From Nemertoderma westbladi (Eukaryota; Xenacoelomorpha; Nemertodermatida; Nemertodermatidae): a stretch of 32,247 nucleotides of DNA. Below, in pieces: positions 9,224-20,800 of the stretch. Position 1 is the stretch's first letter; each line of letters opens with the position of its first letter. Location of the stretch: assembly GCA_032718475.1 (NCBI GenBank), contig JAUCBJ010006531.1, positions 1 through 32,247 of the forward strand, given 5' to 3'. The notes beneath the pieces were generated by a model that was not told the origin of the DNA, did no database searches, and saw nothing but the letters and a program-made list of their open reading frames with translations. A program made the translations under genes and the position numbers.

Positions 9224-11222
9224 ACAGTAGTATATGAAACACGGCACGGACTATAAAAAAACTATAAAACAAAGGCCAGGATGTAATGAATTCAGAGCAT
9301 CGTGGTATCGAGGCAAACTCTTTTATAATTTCGTTGTTTTCAAGTTTCTGTTGCGGTGAACAGCAAGAAGGGCAAGACCAGCTAATCGCTCTTCTTCAAT
9401 TGTGTTCCTAGGGTAAGTCTTCAATCGTCTTAGTGTGCTGAATGTTCTCTCTGAAGTGGCTGTTGAAACAGGGAGAACATCCATTATTTTCAACAGTTTA
9501 TGGACATTGGGATACACATCTTTATTACAAGCAGATAAGGCATTATCATCTTCTTTATAAATATCTGATGATCTAGACCATTTCGATCTCCAACGATCTA
9601 TTTCAATTCAAGCAAGACAACCGCAGCTTCATCTAAGTCTGTAGCATAAACAAACGGTTTATGGCATTGTCATCATAGCTAGTTGATACAGTCTTTGGTA
9701 GGAGGCACCACAATGCTGAACATCGCTTCAACTGATCAGTGAAGTGAAACGATCTTGAAACTGTGAAATTAGGAACTCAACATAGGGGATATAAACAGAT
9801 TGGCGGAAGAAAGCTTCAGGGTCATTTGTCTGGTATTTAGAGCGCTGTGTCTGTCGCCCCCACTCGTCGCGGTAGATTAATTTCAATATCCAACCCTGAA
9901 CAGATTTGTTTAACCTTTTCAAACACTTTGAAAAACGATTTTTCAGCGTCCTCCCAATAGTGCTGCAAAATTCCTACAAACTCTTCCACTAATGAACTCT
10001 TTGTAATTCGACTTTGTAAAACGACTTCGTAATTGATGTAAATAGACTGTAAGCTTTAGCAGAAACCTCACTTATCATACTGAGAAGTTGAGCTAATTTC
10101 GTTTAGTATTTCCACGACTGCCTCATAGAGCTCTACAAATACAAGTACTGTGCATCGTATCTCTCGACCCAACGAGTTTCACAGATCATCTTCAATCGAT
10201 TGTACTTTGCCTTGGGCAACAGTTTCTCTACATTTTGGGCAAGAAGTTGGGACCGTTTGGCTGAACGTGAAGATAAGAATACATATATTTGCTCCAAAGT
10301 TCCCATAGCATTTCTTATTGGTGGGAGTTCCGACGACTTCGAGACCACAAGATTTAAAACTATAACAGTGGGTATACATAGCTATGGGATACTCTTGTTG
10401 GATTCTAGCTTGAACTGCCTTATCTATTCCACTCATATTACCAGCCCCATCGTAACGCTGTCCTTGTAACATTGAGAGGTGAAACCCTAGTTTTGAGAGT
10501 GACCATATTGACTGCGATAAAGTGTTGCCTGTTGTTTTGTTGCACATCTATAAAAGTGAGAAACTCTTCCCTTATAATAGTAGGCATGTCTTTCTCCTCA
10601 GAAACATATCTAACTGAAATACTCTTCAGCTAAAACTGAAAAATATTCAGCTTCACTTACATCTTGAATTACTGGCTGCTGTATTTGTTTGCCCATAATA
10701 TTAATTAATTCATATTGTACAGTATCTGATAAACAACTCGCGTTCTTTGGGGCATTAAAAAATAAAGATTGAGTGTTCTCATCAACAGTTTGAAGTCGCA
10801 ATCTCAGTGTTGCGATCGAAAAACCCCATCATTGTGAATAGGTTCCTCTCTGGTTAACAAACCTTGGTCACGATGCCCTCGAAGATAAGAGGCAACTCTT
10901 GCCAATCGCAGAATTCTATCACTTTTATAACATGGGAAAATGAATCTCTATTCTCTAGGACGTTCTGCTGAAAGTAGATTTCGCACATCTAGTGTTGTCT
11001 CTCACAAGAAGGAATCGCTCAACCTTCTCAGCATAAATACAATGATATGTATTATTTTCGTGATTTTTAAGTCTGTATGATTCAAGCATCCTTGTACATA
11101 TTACATAGCGACAAGATCAACTTACCAAGTTTCTGGGAGCATTTAGTCACTTCTGTTGGAGCGAATGCAACACACCATTTACATCATTCAACACCATTTA
11201 GAATAAGCTTCACCCGCTTTAT

Positions 11223-11791
11223 GTCAGTGGGTACAACGAGTCAAAGGGAACAAAACGAGTCAAAGGGGACAACAGGAAAGGGTAAAACAAGTCAAAGGGT
11301 ACAAACTACAAACCAGGCGGTCAAAGGGTACAAAACAGGCAGTGAAAGGGTACAAACATGTCAAAGTGTACAACATCAAAGTGTACAACGAGTCAAAGGG
11401 TACAAAACAAGGCGGTTATTTAGTTCGTTTATTATTTTGGTTTGGGTTAGTTGGAACCCCAAGTCATAATCTAAGAAATTTAGCGGAATTTCTGACATTA
11501 TTGCCACAATGTTAATGGTAATATTGCCATACTGAATGGCAATAATGTCACAAATTACGCTAAATTTCTTAGATTATGACTTAGGGTTAGGGTTACATGA
11601 CAGTTTTAATTAGGGTTGAGGCCGTCACTTAACTGTAACCATCGAGTTTCATTCATACAGCATAAAAATCCCTGTTGGTCACTTTGACCTGTTGTACACT
11701 TTCTATAACATTTGTACCCTTTGACGTGGCTGTTGTTCACTTTGACCTATTTTTCAATTTTTGTACTCTTTGACTCGATATACCCATTGAC
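11223..11791. mobile_element. Foldback element with tandemly repeated inverted ends, inside the hAT relic
   Basis: The left end (11223-11416) is a degenerate array of about ten copies of GTCAAAGGGTACAAAAC-like units. The right end (11672-11791) holds a few copies of the complement (TTGTACCCTTTGAC and variants). Outermost bases match as GTCAGTGGGTAC on the left and GTACCC-type complement ending ATTGAC on the right. The interior contains a 45-bp-arm hairpin and a TTAGGGTTAGGG phrase. Its position between conserved hAT blocks supports insertion into the transposase relic. Confidence 0.65.
11462..11581. repeat. Hairpin with 45-bp arms
   Basis: Arms 11462-11506 and 11537-11581 are reverse complements with 2 mismatches in 45. 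The loop is 30 bases. It begins AGTCATAATCTAAGAAATTT and ends with the complement. It lies at the centre of the 11223-11791 element. Confidence 0.85.
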
Positions 11792-12579
11792 TCGGAATCG
11801 CCCCATCATCATGATGGGCAGGGCACTTACGATAGCCACTTGTAATATTGTAGCCATTCGTGTTGAAAAAAGCTCTTGATCTTCCCACATAAGACCATGG
11901 GAAACCTGTAGTTTTGCAGGAGGTGTCCAGGATTCTTTTATTAATGAATATATTTCATTATCGGCATATTTTGTGTTGGATGTCTTGCGAACTGAAACAA
12001 AATGGGCCACATCGTTGGCGATGCTGTGAATCATCCTGCGAGCTCGATGGGCCTACCTCGTATCTGTTGGGATCATCAGGTTCAGTACTGGTACGTGAGT
12101 ATATTGAATGTTTGGGGGGTGGGCTCACTCTCTCGTCCTCCTCTTGATGTTGCACTCTACCAAAAAAATTATCCAGGTTCCCCTGGCGGATTCTCTCAGG
12201 AACACTCATTATAATAAACAAACTTACAAAAATAATATAAAAAATATTAACTGAAAAATAATACCGGTGGTTATTTTATACAAAAACCGCCAATTTATCG
12301 GTAAACCTCCAGTGAATCTCGCTACAAAATAACCAGAAATTAATTCGAGAAACTGCCAGTGTTGTCTTAACCCTATTCCACCTACCTAGGCTATTTTGTC
12401 AGAGATTCCTCCTGGGGTTAGGCAATATATGCCTAACAGTTTTCAGACTAAAAAGTTATGATAATTTTATCAAAATTTTACAAATTTTCTCATGTTTATA
12501 GAAAAATATATAATACATCTGTTCTGAGTTTTATATATTAATAATTCAAAATTAAGTTTTAAGGTTTGGTGGAATCTAG

Positions 12580-12611
12580 TCTGTCTGTCTGTCTGTCGCT
12601 TGTCTGCCTGT
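12580..12611. repeat. CTGT tetranucleotide microsatellite
   Basis: About eight imperfect CTGT units. Complementary type to the CAGA run at the window start. Confidence 0.8.
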
Positions 12612-13537
12612 ATTACAATTTGACTAGCTGACCGTCATACAGAAAACCAGCGATATCTCGAGAACTAATAAAGGTTCCGCTAATGCGGTTTTCAGATTTA
12701 AAATCCTCATTAAATTCTGCTATAGATTTTAAATAAAAACAGTTATTTGAAATTTTGACAAGGGGGGCAATAGATGAAGAAAACAGATGTAGTCAAACAC
12801 TTAACTCATAAGATCTAAACGTTAAATGGCACTAACCCAAATAAGTGCAATCGTCTGAATCATTGACCCAATAATTTATAGATCACCAAATAATTATTTA
12901 GGTTCAATTAATTTAATGGCCATTATTTTTTTGACGTGTGTTTTGTTGGGAAGCCATGTCGCCGACGCAGTGTAGATTCCGCTACTGTAAGAAGAATCGA
13001 TGATTTCAAAATCTTTTCGGTGGAATATTTGAACATCGTTTCAGTGAACGATTTTGCGAAGATTATAAAAATACACAATAAACATAGTAAAGGATTTAAT
13101 TGCATAGTTAGTATTGCATAGATTAATTATTATAAAAACTCACAGAATACACTCTAGAACACGGTTAATATTGAATTAACAAAAAAGTAAAACAAATCAA
13201 CAGTTTGTTGTATCTGTAATAATTAAAGCAATGGAGATGCGGTTAAAATAATAATAAATTAGTCAATGAAATTATTAATCACAAACATGTTTACCGCTGA
13301 GTGAAACACAAATACTTCACAAATATATTGCCAAATACAAAATATTGCGCATATTCCAACTTCCAATATACTGTACATGAAATGTCTATATGACATCTAA
13401 TGTCATGTCGTCAATAGAAAAGGCAACAAAGTTAAATTTACTGAAAAAAAAGTGAAAAATACATTTATATAATTGTTATTTTGTCGACAAACTAAAATTT
13501 TATAAAATGATAAATTGATACTCACCCTTCAATCAGT

Positions 13538-13559
13538 CCCCCCCCCCCCCCCCCCCCCC
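13538..13559. repeat. Homopolymeric C22 run
   Basis: Twenty-two consecutive C bases. Its length is likely to vary between individuals and to be unreliable in the assembly. Confidence 0.9.
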
Positions 13560-13941
13560 GAAAATAAATACAATTTAATTATAAAATATAAAAAGCAGGT
13601 GGATTGAGTCTCGAATAATAACGCTTACTACAGGGGACCGGGGATTCGCATATTTTATTTTATTTTTATTCTTATTCTATATAGTTAGTTGTTTTTAAGG
13701 GGGAATTATATAGATTTCTTTATGATTTATATATCCAACCCGTTTGATTGTATCTTAAGCCGCTAGTGTATCTTAATTTTAAAATTGGAATTATGGAGGG
13801 ATTAAGTAAAAATTACTGCTAAATAGGTGAACAAATTTCAAAGTTTTTCCATCTAGAAATATTTTTCATAGAAACCAAAGTTTGTGTCGAATATTGAAGA
13901 AAATATTAGATTGTTAGTTACAGTAGTTATGCGATTCACCC

Positions 13942-13947
13942 TTTATT
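13942..13947 (-). promoter_or_regulatory. KIF11: Candidate KIF11 polyadenylation signal
   Basis: AATAAA on the minus strand, 36 bp beyond the KIF11 stop codon. It would give a very short 3' UTR. Other TTTATT complements lie further down (for example near 13653) and could serve instead. Confidence 0.45.
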
Positions 13948-13983
13948 TAAATGTTTCTCCTAATAAGATCACAACCTGATCTC

Positions 13984-14850
13984 CTACTCCATGTACACGA
14001 ACGCGTTTTCCTTCTCTCTCTCAGCCTCTGCCAACACCAGCCGGGCCTTCGCCTCCTCCTCCGCCTCCCGTCTGGCCACGGCGATTTGGGACCGGAACTT
14101 GGTCAGTAGCACGTCGTGCGGCTGTTGGTCCGGTAACCGTTTAGTGTATTCGAACTTCCGACGAGTCGGAGTCGACCCAGTCGGGACGTCGACTCGGAGA
14201 CCCGAAACGTAATCCGCTAACTCAACGTCGAGATCCTCCACAGTCTCTTCAACCTCTCTAAAGTAACTATTAATGTAACTCGAATTATTATCGTTTACTA
14301 ATTCTTCCAAGGTCGCCGTTTGACGAGTTTGGTTATCCGCCATTATATTGGTAATGGATCTCGAACGATCACAATGATCAGTTACTAACGAATCCAATGA
14401 GTTTGATACCGAAACTCCAGTCTCTGCGAGGCCCTCACCAAAGGTTTCCGCCTCCAACTTCAGTTCTTCATTAATCTCAACCATGGATTCTTCAACTCTT
14501 TCTGACACCGCGGTTCTCAGATTTAGAATCTCGGACACATCCTCCTGTACGTCACTAACCATGGTAACAAGGTTCCTCTTATATTCCTCTAATTCCTCCA
14601 CTCCTGACTGACAGCCCGAAGTGGTATCGTCTATCACTCTATTCAACTCGGTTCTAATCGAGTTGGATTGGTTATAAGTCGCCGCGGCGCTGTCTGAAAC
14701 AATACCTCGGATAGAGTTGAGGTTAGATACTCGGGATTCCTTGGATTGTATTACATCCTCTTTCGCGGTATCGACCAAAGACATCAACAGGGCCTTCAAT
14801 TGGTCTAGTTTGTTCATTTGCGAATCATGATCATCTCCAATATCTGCAAT
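13984..14850 (-). CDS. KIF11: KIF11 last exon (stalk end, BimC box tail, stop)
   Basis: 867 bp, 288 codons plus TAG at 13984-13986. Acceptor CCAATTTCTTTGCAG. A heptad-like acidic stalk is followed by the BimC box (about 14190-14146) and a basic/acidic helical tail ending KENAFVYME. Its GC content is higher than that of the surrounding noncoding DNA, consistent with constrained coding sequence. Confidence 0.9.
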   Translation of the reverse strand: MADIGDDHDSQMNKLDQLKALLMSLVDTAKEDVIQSKESRVSNLNSIRGIVSDSAAATYNQSNSIRTELNRVIDDTTSGCQSGVEELEEYKRNLVTMVSDVQEDVSEILNLRTAVSERVEESMVEINEELKLEAETFGEGLAETGVSVSNSLDSLVTDHCDRSRSITNIMADNQTRQTATLEELVNDNNSSYINSYFREVEETVEDLDVELADYVSGLRVDVPTGSTPTRRKFEYTKRLPDQQPHDVLLTKFRSQIAVARREAEEEAKARLVLAEAEREKENAFVYME

Positions 14851-17800
14851 CTGCAAAGAAATTGGATTAGAACAACAATAACAGAAACAACAAAGATGCT
14901 TCCGTGAAAATGTAGGACTTATTTAATTTATCGTGTAGCACTCCCACAGAGCTATAGAACCAATATTATGAATGGGATAATCTTTTAGGCTCGTTAAGCC
15001 AAGAATGCCTGTTCACCACCATGGGTGATTTTCCACAGTAAACCCTTCCACTCTGTTTCCTAAAGGAATGCCTGTTCACCACCATGGGTGATCTTCCACA
15101 GTAAACCCTTCCACTCTGTTTCCCAAGTTGCCTTGGTTCCCATTTATCGAGCAGTTATGGATAAAATCCAGGGTTGGGCTAGGCAGCATCGTTTAAATCA
15201 CTGTGCCCAAACAGTGCTGCCCGATCTAGGGATCGAACCAGGGCTTCCAAATTGGAAGCCCAGGAATTTCACCACTCGACCAAGCTGCTGATTAGAACCA
15301 ATTTACATTACTTACATTACATTACTGACAAAGGGAGGAATGGGGCTTGGAATCAGCGATACAATACCTGGGACTCCCTAGACACCAGCCTAGACAGCTC
15401 GCCAATACATATAAATAACTCACATCCTTATCTATTGTTGACATCATGGTTGTCTGGCAACGATCAATGTCACCCTGCATTTCATCCAGTCGGATATTAT
15501 GTTCCCGCCTGAGATCTTCCAAATCGCGGTTAATCTTATTAAAATCTGAAAAGACGGAAATTTAGACTAGTACAGCGTGAAAGTGAACGAGTGTGAAATC
15601 ACTGACTACCCTGTGATTAAATAAGGGCAATTCAAAAAGGACGTCCAAGAAAATCCCCCTCCCCTTTCTGGGTATGTCCTGATTTATATAACAACCGCCC
15701 CTCCCCCAGTTTGGTTTACAATAAAATAATAATACAAATTGGACTACTAGAAGAATTCCTGCCATATTTCAAACATTACTGACATAGCATATTATTACCT
15801 TATTTCATTATTTATTTTATCTTACCTTAACATAATGGCTCGACCCAACACTATAAACTTACTGTTTTGTATTCGCTGGTGATATTGCGCAACAATAGAG
15901 GAACTCCGTTTGGTTAACCTTTCTGATATACACGTCTCCAATTGGCCGAAAAGAATATCGAATTGTGAATAACAAAATGACTCGATGTCCTGAGTTAATG
16001 ACGATATCTGAGCATATCTCTCTAGAAAACAGAAAAAATAAGAATCACCACCACATAGAAATAAAAAATGTGTAAAGTGTTCCAAAAATACTTAGCTTTA
16101 ACTACAGGGATGGGTAAATAAGAAAACAATTTGTATGTAGCATGTCGTACGAATTTAAACACAATCCGTTTATCACATATTATTCCAGGTCGCCAAAATA
16201 TCAATCATGCAACAAGGTGAAAAGAGCCCAACCTTGTATTTACTTTTAAACTTTATGGGTGCTCAAATAAAGCACCCTTATCCTTAAATAAGAACCCTCC
16301 GTCTGTAGCTGTGCTAATTTATCTTAAACGTACCTTAAATTTAAATATAAAAATACCGGTTCATTTAGTGTAAAAATAATTTAAAAGAAAAGGTATAATT
16401 TTGTTGAAGCGGAGTATTCAAAATCGTTAAAAATTAAAGAAAAAAAAATCTTCATTTTGAATTGTAGTTTTGTTGTATTTGTTGATTTTATGTTGTTGTT
16501 TGTGTACACTACATAATGTTGTATATGTGATGTACAAGAAATATTTTTAATTTGAAAAAATCACTGATCTCTGGGTAAAAATGTTTAAATAAATTCAGAT
16601 AGACTAGTATATAATAAAGGATTTAATCTCCCCAAAAACTAGAGGTTCCTATACTTTACACACTAACAGATTGGATAGATTGTGTGTGGCCCTTTTTATC
16701 GTTTTATTCAACAAATATTTAGTTAGATCCTTGGAAATGTTTGATATTATCATTACAGAGTGTCATGCTATAATAAAGAGAGGTTGAGTTTGCGATGTTA
16801 GGTCGAAATAGGGATATGAGTCAGAAAATGTTTTTAATTTTTTATTATTGTTCATAAATTAATTATTTAAAGTTTACGTTTAAAATTAAATATTTACAGA
16901 AATATCCTCATATTAATTGAATAAATAGAAATAATAAGGTTTGACCTAAATTTGTGATCAAACTAAAAAAGAAAAGGTTGCGTTTGGTTTACTAATGATA
17001 TATGCGGGGGGCGGTGGGGGGTGTTAATGCGGTGGGGGGTGTTAATGCAAGGTATTTTTTGGGCTTTGCTTTGGTTTGCCCGCACCCCCACCCCACCCCC
17101 CCCCCCCCCCCCCCCCATCCGCGCCTGGGTACCTCAAGTTAAGTTTATCAATGACAATTGCTAGAGGACTACTGGCTGATGAATTTTTTAGCAAAATTAT
17201 GACCCCATGGAGAGCGAAAAAATTTGTCTGTTTTTTTTTGCAAAATGATCGATGTACTGAATTGGAATTGTTTGTTTTCAGAGGGTTTTAATCAGAATAG
17301 AATGCAACAAAATAGTTCCCGGCTTTGGCCAGAATTCCTAGCTCTTTTCCCGGTTGTTATACACCCTGTGCAGGTTTCCTTAAAGACTTATTATTAATAT
17401 ATTGTGGCAGTTCGTCTGCTACGATCTATATTATTTACTAATTATAATCGTTTCTTTCAGTTTAAAATAAACGCAGATTAGGTAGGCCTACGGTCCAAAG
17501 ATACAGCAGCACAGTCAGAAAGTTGGGTGAACTGCAACTTGTCTTTCCCGTTGTCCTAACAACCACCCAGTTTCCAATGTTACCTAAGATAATGCCATTC
17601 TGAGTTGTTTTATCTGCTATAATATTCACCTTTTTTCTCATCAACAAACTTCCTAAAGTTATCTTGAAGGTAGTCCTTCAAAGAAACGAGTTCATCACTG
17701 AAGTCATCTCTCATGCTATTCAAAGACTCCATTACACAATCGGTATCCTTAGCAACCCGACGACTTTCCATAGCAACCGATTCTTTAAGGTTCGCCTTCG

Positions 17801-20800
17801 TCGTTTCGTGGTGTTCAATAAACTGCAATAACAACCAAATATAAACGAAATAACAAAGATGTGCCAGTATGGTAGGTGGGCTATAGCGAAACGGCGGTGT
17901 GCCGGTATGGTAGGTGGGCTATAGCGAAACGGCGGTGTGCCGGTATGGTAGGTGGGCTATATAGCGAAATGGCGGTGTGCCAGTATGGTAGGTGGGCTAT
18001 AGCGAAACGGCGGTCTGCCGGTATGGTAGGTGGGCTATAACGAAACGGCGGTCTGCCGGTATGGTAGGTGGGCTATAGCGAAACGGCGGTGTGCAAGTAT
18101 GGTAGGTGGGCTATAGCGAAACGGCGGTGTGCCAGTATGGTAGGTGGGCTATAGCGAAACGGCGGTGTGCCAGTATGGTAGGTGGCTATAGCGAAACGGC
18201 GGTGTGCCAGTATGGTAGGTGGGCTATAGCGAAACGGCGGTCTGCCGGTATGGTAGGTGGGCTATAGCGAAACGGCGGTGTGCCAGTATGGTAGGTGGGC
18301 TATAGCGAAACGGCGGTGTGCCAGTATGGTAGGTGGGCTATAGTGAAACGGCGGTGTGCCTGTATGGTAGGTGGGCTATAGCGAAACGGCGGTGTGCCAG
18401 TATGGTAGGTGGGCTATAGCGAAACGGCGGTGTGCCAGTATGGTAGGTGGGCTATAGTGAAACGGCGGTGTGCCTGTATGGTAGGTGGGCTATAGCGAAA
18501 CGGCGGTGTGCCAGTATGGTAGGTGGGCTATAGCGAAACGGCGGTGTGCCTGGTATGGTAGGTGGGCTATAGCGAAACGGCGGTCTGCCGGTATGGTAGG
18601 TGGGCTATAGCGAAACGGCGGTGTGCCAGTACGGTAGGTGGGCTATAGCGAAACGGCGGTGTGCCAGTATGGTAGGTGGGCTATAGCGAAACGGCGGTGT
18701 GCCGGTACGGTAGGTGGGCTATAGCGAAACGGCGGTGTGCCAGTATGGTAGGTGGCTATAGCGAAACGGCGGTGTGCCAGTATGGTAGGTGGGCTATAGC
18801 GAAACGGCGGTGTGCCGGTACGGTAGGTGGGCTATAGCGAAACGGCGGTGTGCCAGTATGGTAGGTGGGCTATATAGCGAAACGGCGGTGTGCCAGTATG
18901 GTAGGTGGGCTATAGCGAAACGGCGGTCTGCCGGTATGGTAGGTGGGCTATAGCGAAACGGCGGTGTGCCAGTATGGTAGGTGGGCTATAGCGAAACGGC
19001 GGTGTGCCAGTATGGTAGGTGGGCTATAGCGAAACGGCGGTGTGCCGGTACGGTAGGTGGGCTATAGCGAAACGGCGGTGTGCCAGTATGGTAGGTGGCT
19101 ATAGCGAAACGGCGGTGTGCCTGTATGGTAGGTGGGCTATAGCGAAACGGCGGTGTGCCGGTACGGTAGGTGGGCTATAGCGAAACGGCGGTGTGCCAGT
19201 ATGGTAGGTGGCTATAGCGAAACGGCGGTGTGCCAGTATGGTAGGTGGGCTATAGCGAAACGGCGGTGTGCCATTATGGTAGGTGGGCTATAGCGAAACG
19301 GCGGTCTGCCGGTATGGTAGGTGGGCTATAGCGAAACGGCGGTGTGCCAGTATGGTAGGTGGGTTATAGCGAAACGGCGGTGTGCCGGTACGGTAGGTGG
19401 GCTATAGCGAAACGGCGGTGTGCCAGTATGGTAGGTGGCTATAGCGAAACGGCGGTGTGCCAGTATGGTAGGTGGGCTATAGCGAAACGGCGGTGTGCCG
19501 GTACGGTAGGTGGGCTATAGCGAAACGGCGGTGTGCCGGTACGGTAGGTGGGCTATAGCGAAACGGCGGTGTGCCAGTATGGTAGGTGGCTATAGCGAAA
19601 CGGCGGTGTGCCAGTATGGTAGGTGGGCTATAGCGAAACGGCGGTGTGCCAGTATGGTAGGTGGGTTATAGCGAAACGGCGGTGTGCCGGTATGGTAGGT
19701 GGGCTATAGCGAAACGGCGGTGTGCCAGTATGGTAGGTGGGCTATAGCGAAACGGCGGTGTGCCGGTATGGTAGGTGGGCTATAGCGAAACGGCGGTGTG
19801 CCGGTATGGTAGGTGGGCTATAGCGAAACGGCGGTGTGCCGGTATGGTAGGTGGGCTATAGCGAAACGGCGGTGTGCCAGAATGGTAGGTGGGCTATATA
19901 GCGAAATGGCGGTGTGCCAGTATGGTAGGTGGGCTATAGCGAAACGGCGGTGTGCCAGTATGGTAGGTGGGCTATAGCGAAACGGCGGTGTGCCAGTATG
20001 GTAGGTGGGCTATAGCGAAACGGCGGTGTGCCAGTATGGTAGGTGGGCTATAGCGAAACGGCGGTGTGCCGGTATGGTAGGTGGGCTATAGCGAAACGGC
20101 GGTGTGCCAGTATGGTAGGTGGGCTATTATAGCGAAACGGCGGTGTGCCAGTATGGTAGGTGGGCTATAGCGAAACGGCGGTGTGCCAGTATAGTAGGTG
20201 GGCTATAGCGAAACGGCGGTCTGCCGGTATGGTAGGTGGGCTATAGGGAAACGGCGGTCGGCCAGTATGGTAGGTGGGCTACAGCGAAACGGCGGTGTGC
20301 CAGTATGGTAGGTGGGCTATAGCGAAACGGCGGTGTGCCAGTATGGTAGGTGGGCTATAGCGAAACGGCGGTGTGCCTGTATGGTAGGTGGGCTATAGCG
20401 AAACGGCGGTGTGCCAGTATGGTAGGTGGGCTATAGCGAAACGGCGGTGAGCCAGTATGGTAGGTGGGCTATAGCAAAACGGCGGTGTGCCGGTATGGTA
20501 GGTGGGCTATAGCGAAACGGCGGTGTGCCGGTATGGTAGGTGGGCTATAGCGAAACGGCGGTGTGCCTGTATGGTAGATGGGCTATAGCGAAACGGCGGT
20601 GTGCCGGTATGGTAGGTGGGCTATAGCGAAACGGCGGTGTGCTGGTATGGTAGGTGGGCTATAGCGAAACGGCGGTGTGCCAGTATGGTAGGTGGGCTAT
20701 AGCGAAACGGCGGTGTGCCAGTACGGTAGGTGGGCTATAGCGAAACGGCGGTGTGCCAGTATGGTAGGTGGGCTATAGCGAAACGGCGGTGTGCCAGTAC

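Larger units (their letters stand above)
9310..12215 (-). pseudogene. hAT-superfamily (ZMYM/KIAA1586-like) transposase relic
   Basis: On the minus strand the pieces appear in transposase order. The N-terminus MSVPERIRQGNLDNFFGR starts near 12203. A WTPPAKLQ block followed by FQHEWLQYYKW (after a frameshift) runs 11960-11830. Then come CKWCVAFAP with QKLGKL (TTF-type finger, about 11180-11110), EFCDWQELPL and GHRD (about 10900), FSVLAEEYFS (10610), YDGAGNMSG (about 10450), ELPPIRNAMG and ETRWVERYD (10330-10150), and the hAT dimerisation end PVSTATSERTFSTLRRLKTY (about 9470-9410). Stops, frameshifts and missing linkers break every segment. A 569-bp foldback element at 11223-11791 splits the N-terminal part from the finger. 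A GTAAGT follows WLQYYKWLS at about 11833, which may be a chance donor or an original intron. Confidence 0.83.
12216..13983. other. AT-rich intergenic region between the hAT relic and KIF11
   Basis: Contains a CTGT microsatellite at 12580-12611 and a C22 run at 13538-13559. Overlapping short frames on both strands near 12923-13121 have no recognisable product. The end nearest 13984 should be the KIF11 3' UTR. Confidence 0.45.

Noticed and set aside
11581-11596. TTAGGGTTAGGGTTA as interstitial telomere
   Set aside because: Only two and a half units in a repeat-rich element. Too short to claim a telomeric origin.
12923-13121. Overlapping ~60-codon frames on both strands (CRRRSVDSATVRR on plus)
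   Set aside because: No family, no splice context, AT-rich surroundings. Overlap on both strands suggests chance.
15217-15290. Functional tRNA gene
   Set aside because: A and B boxes are present, but the ends do not pair as an acceptor stem and a SINE body follows.
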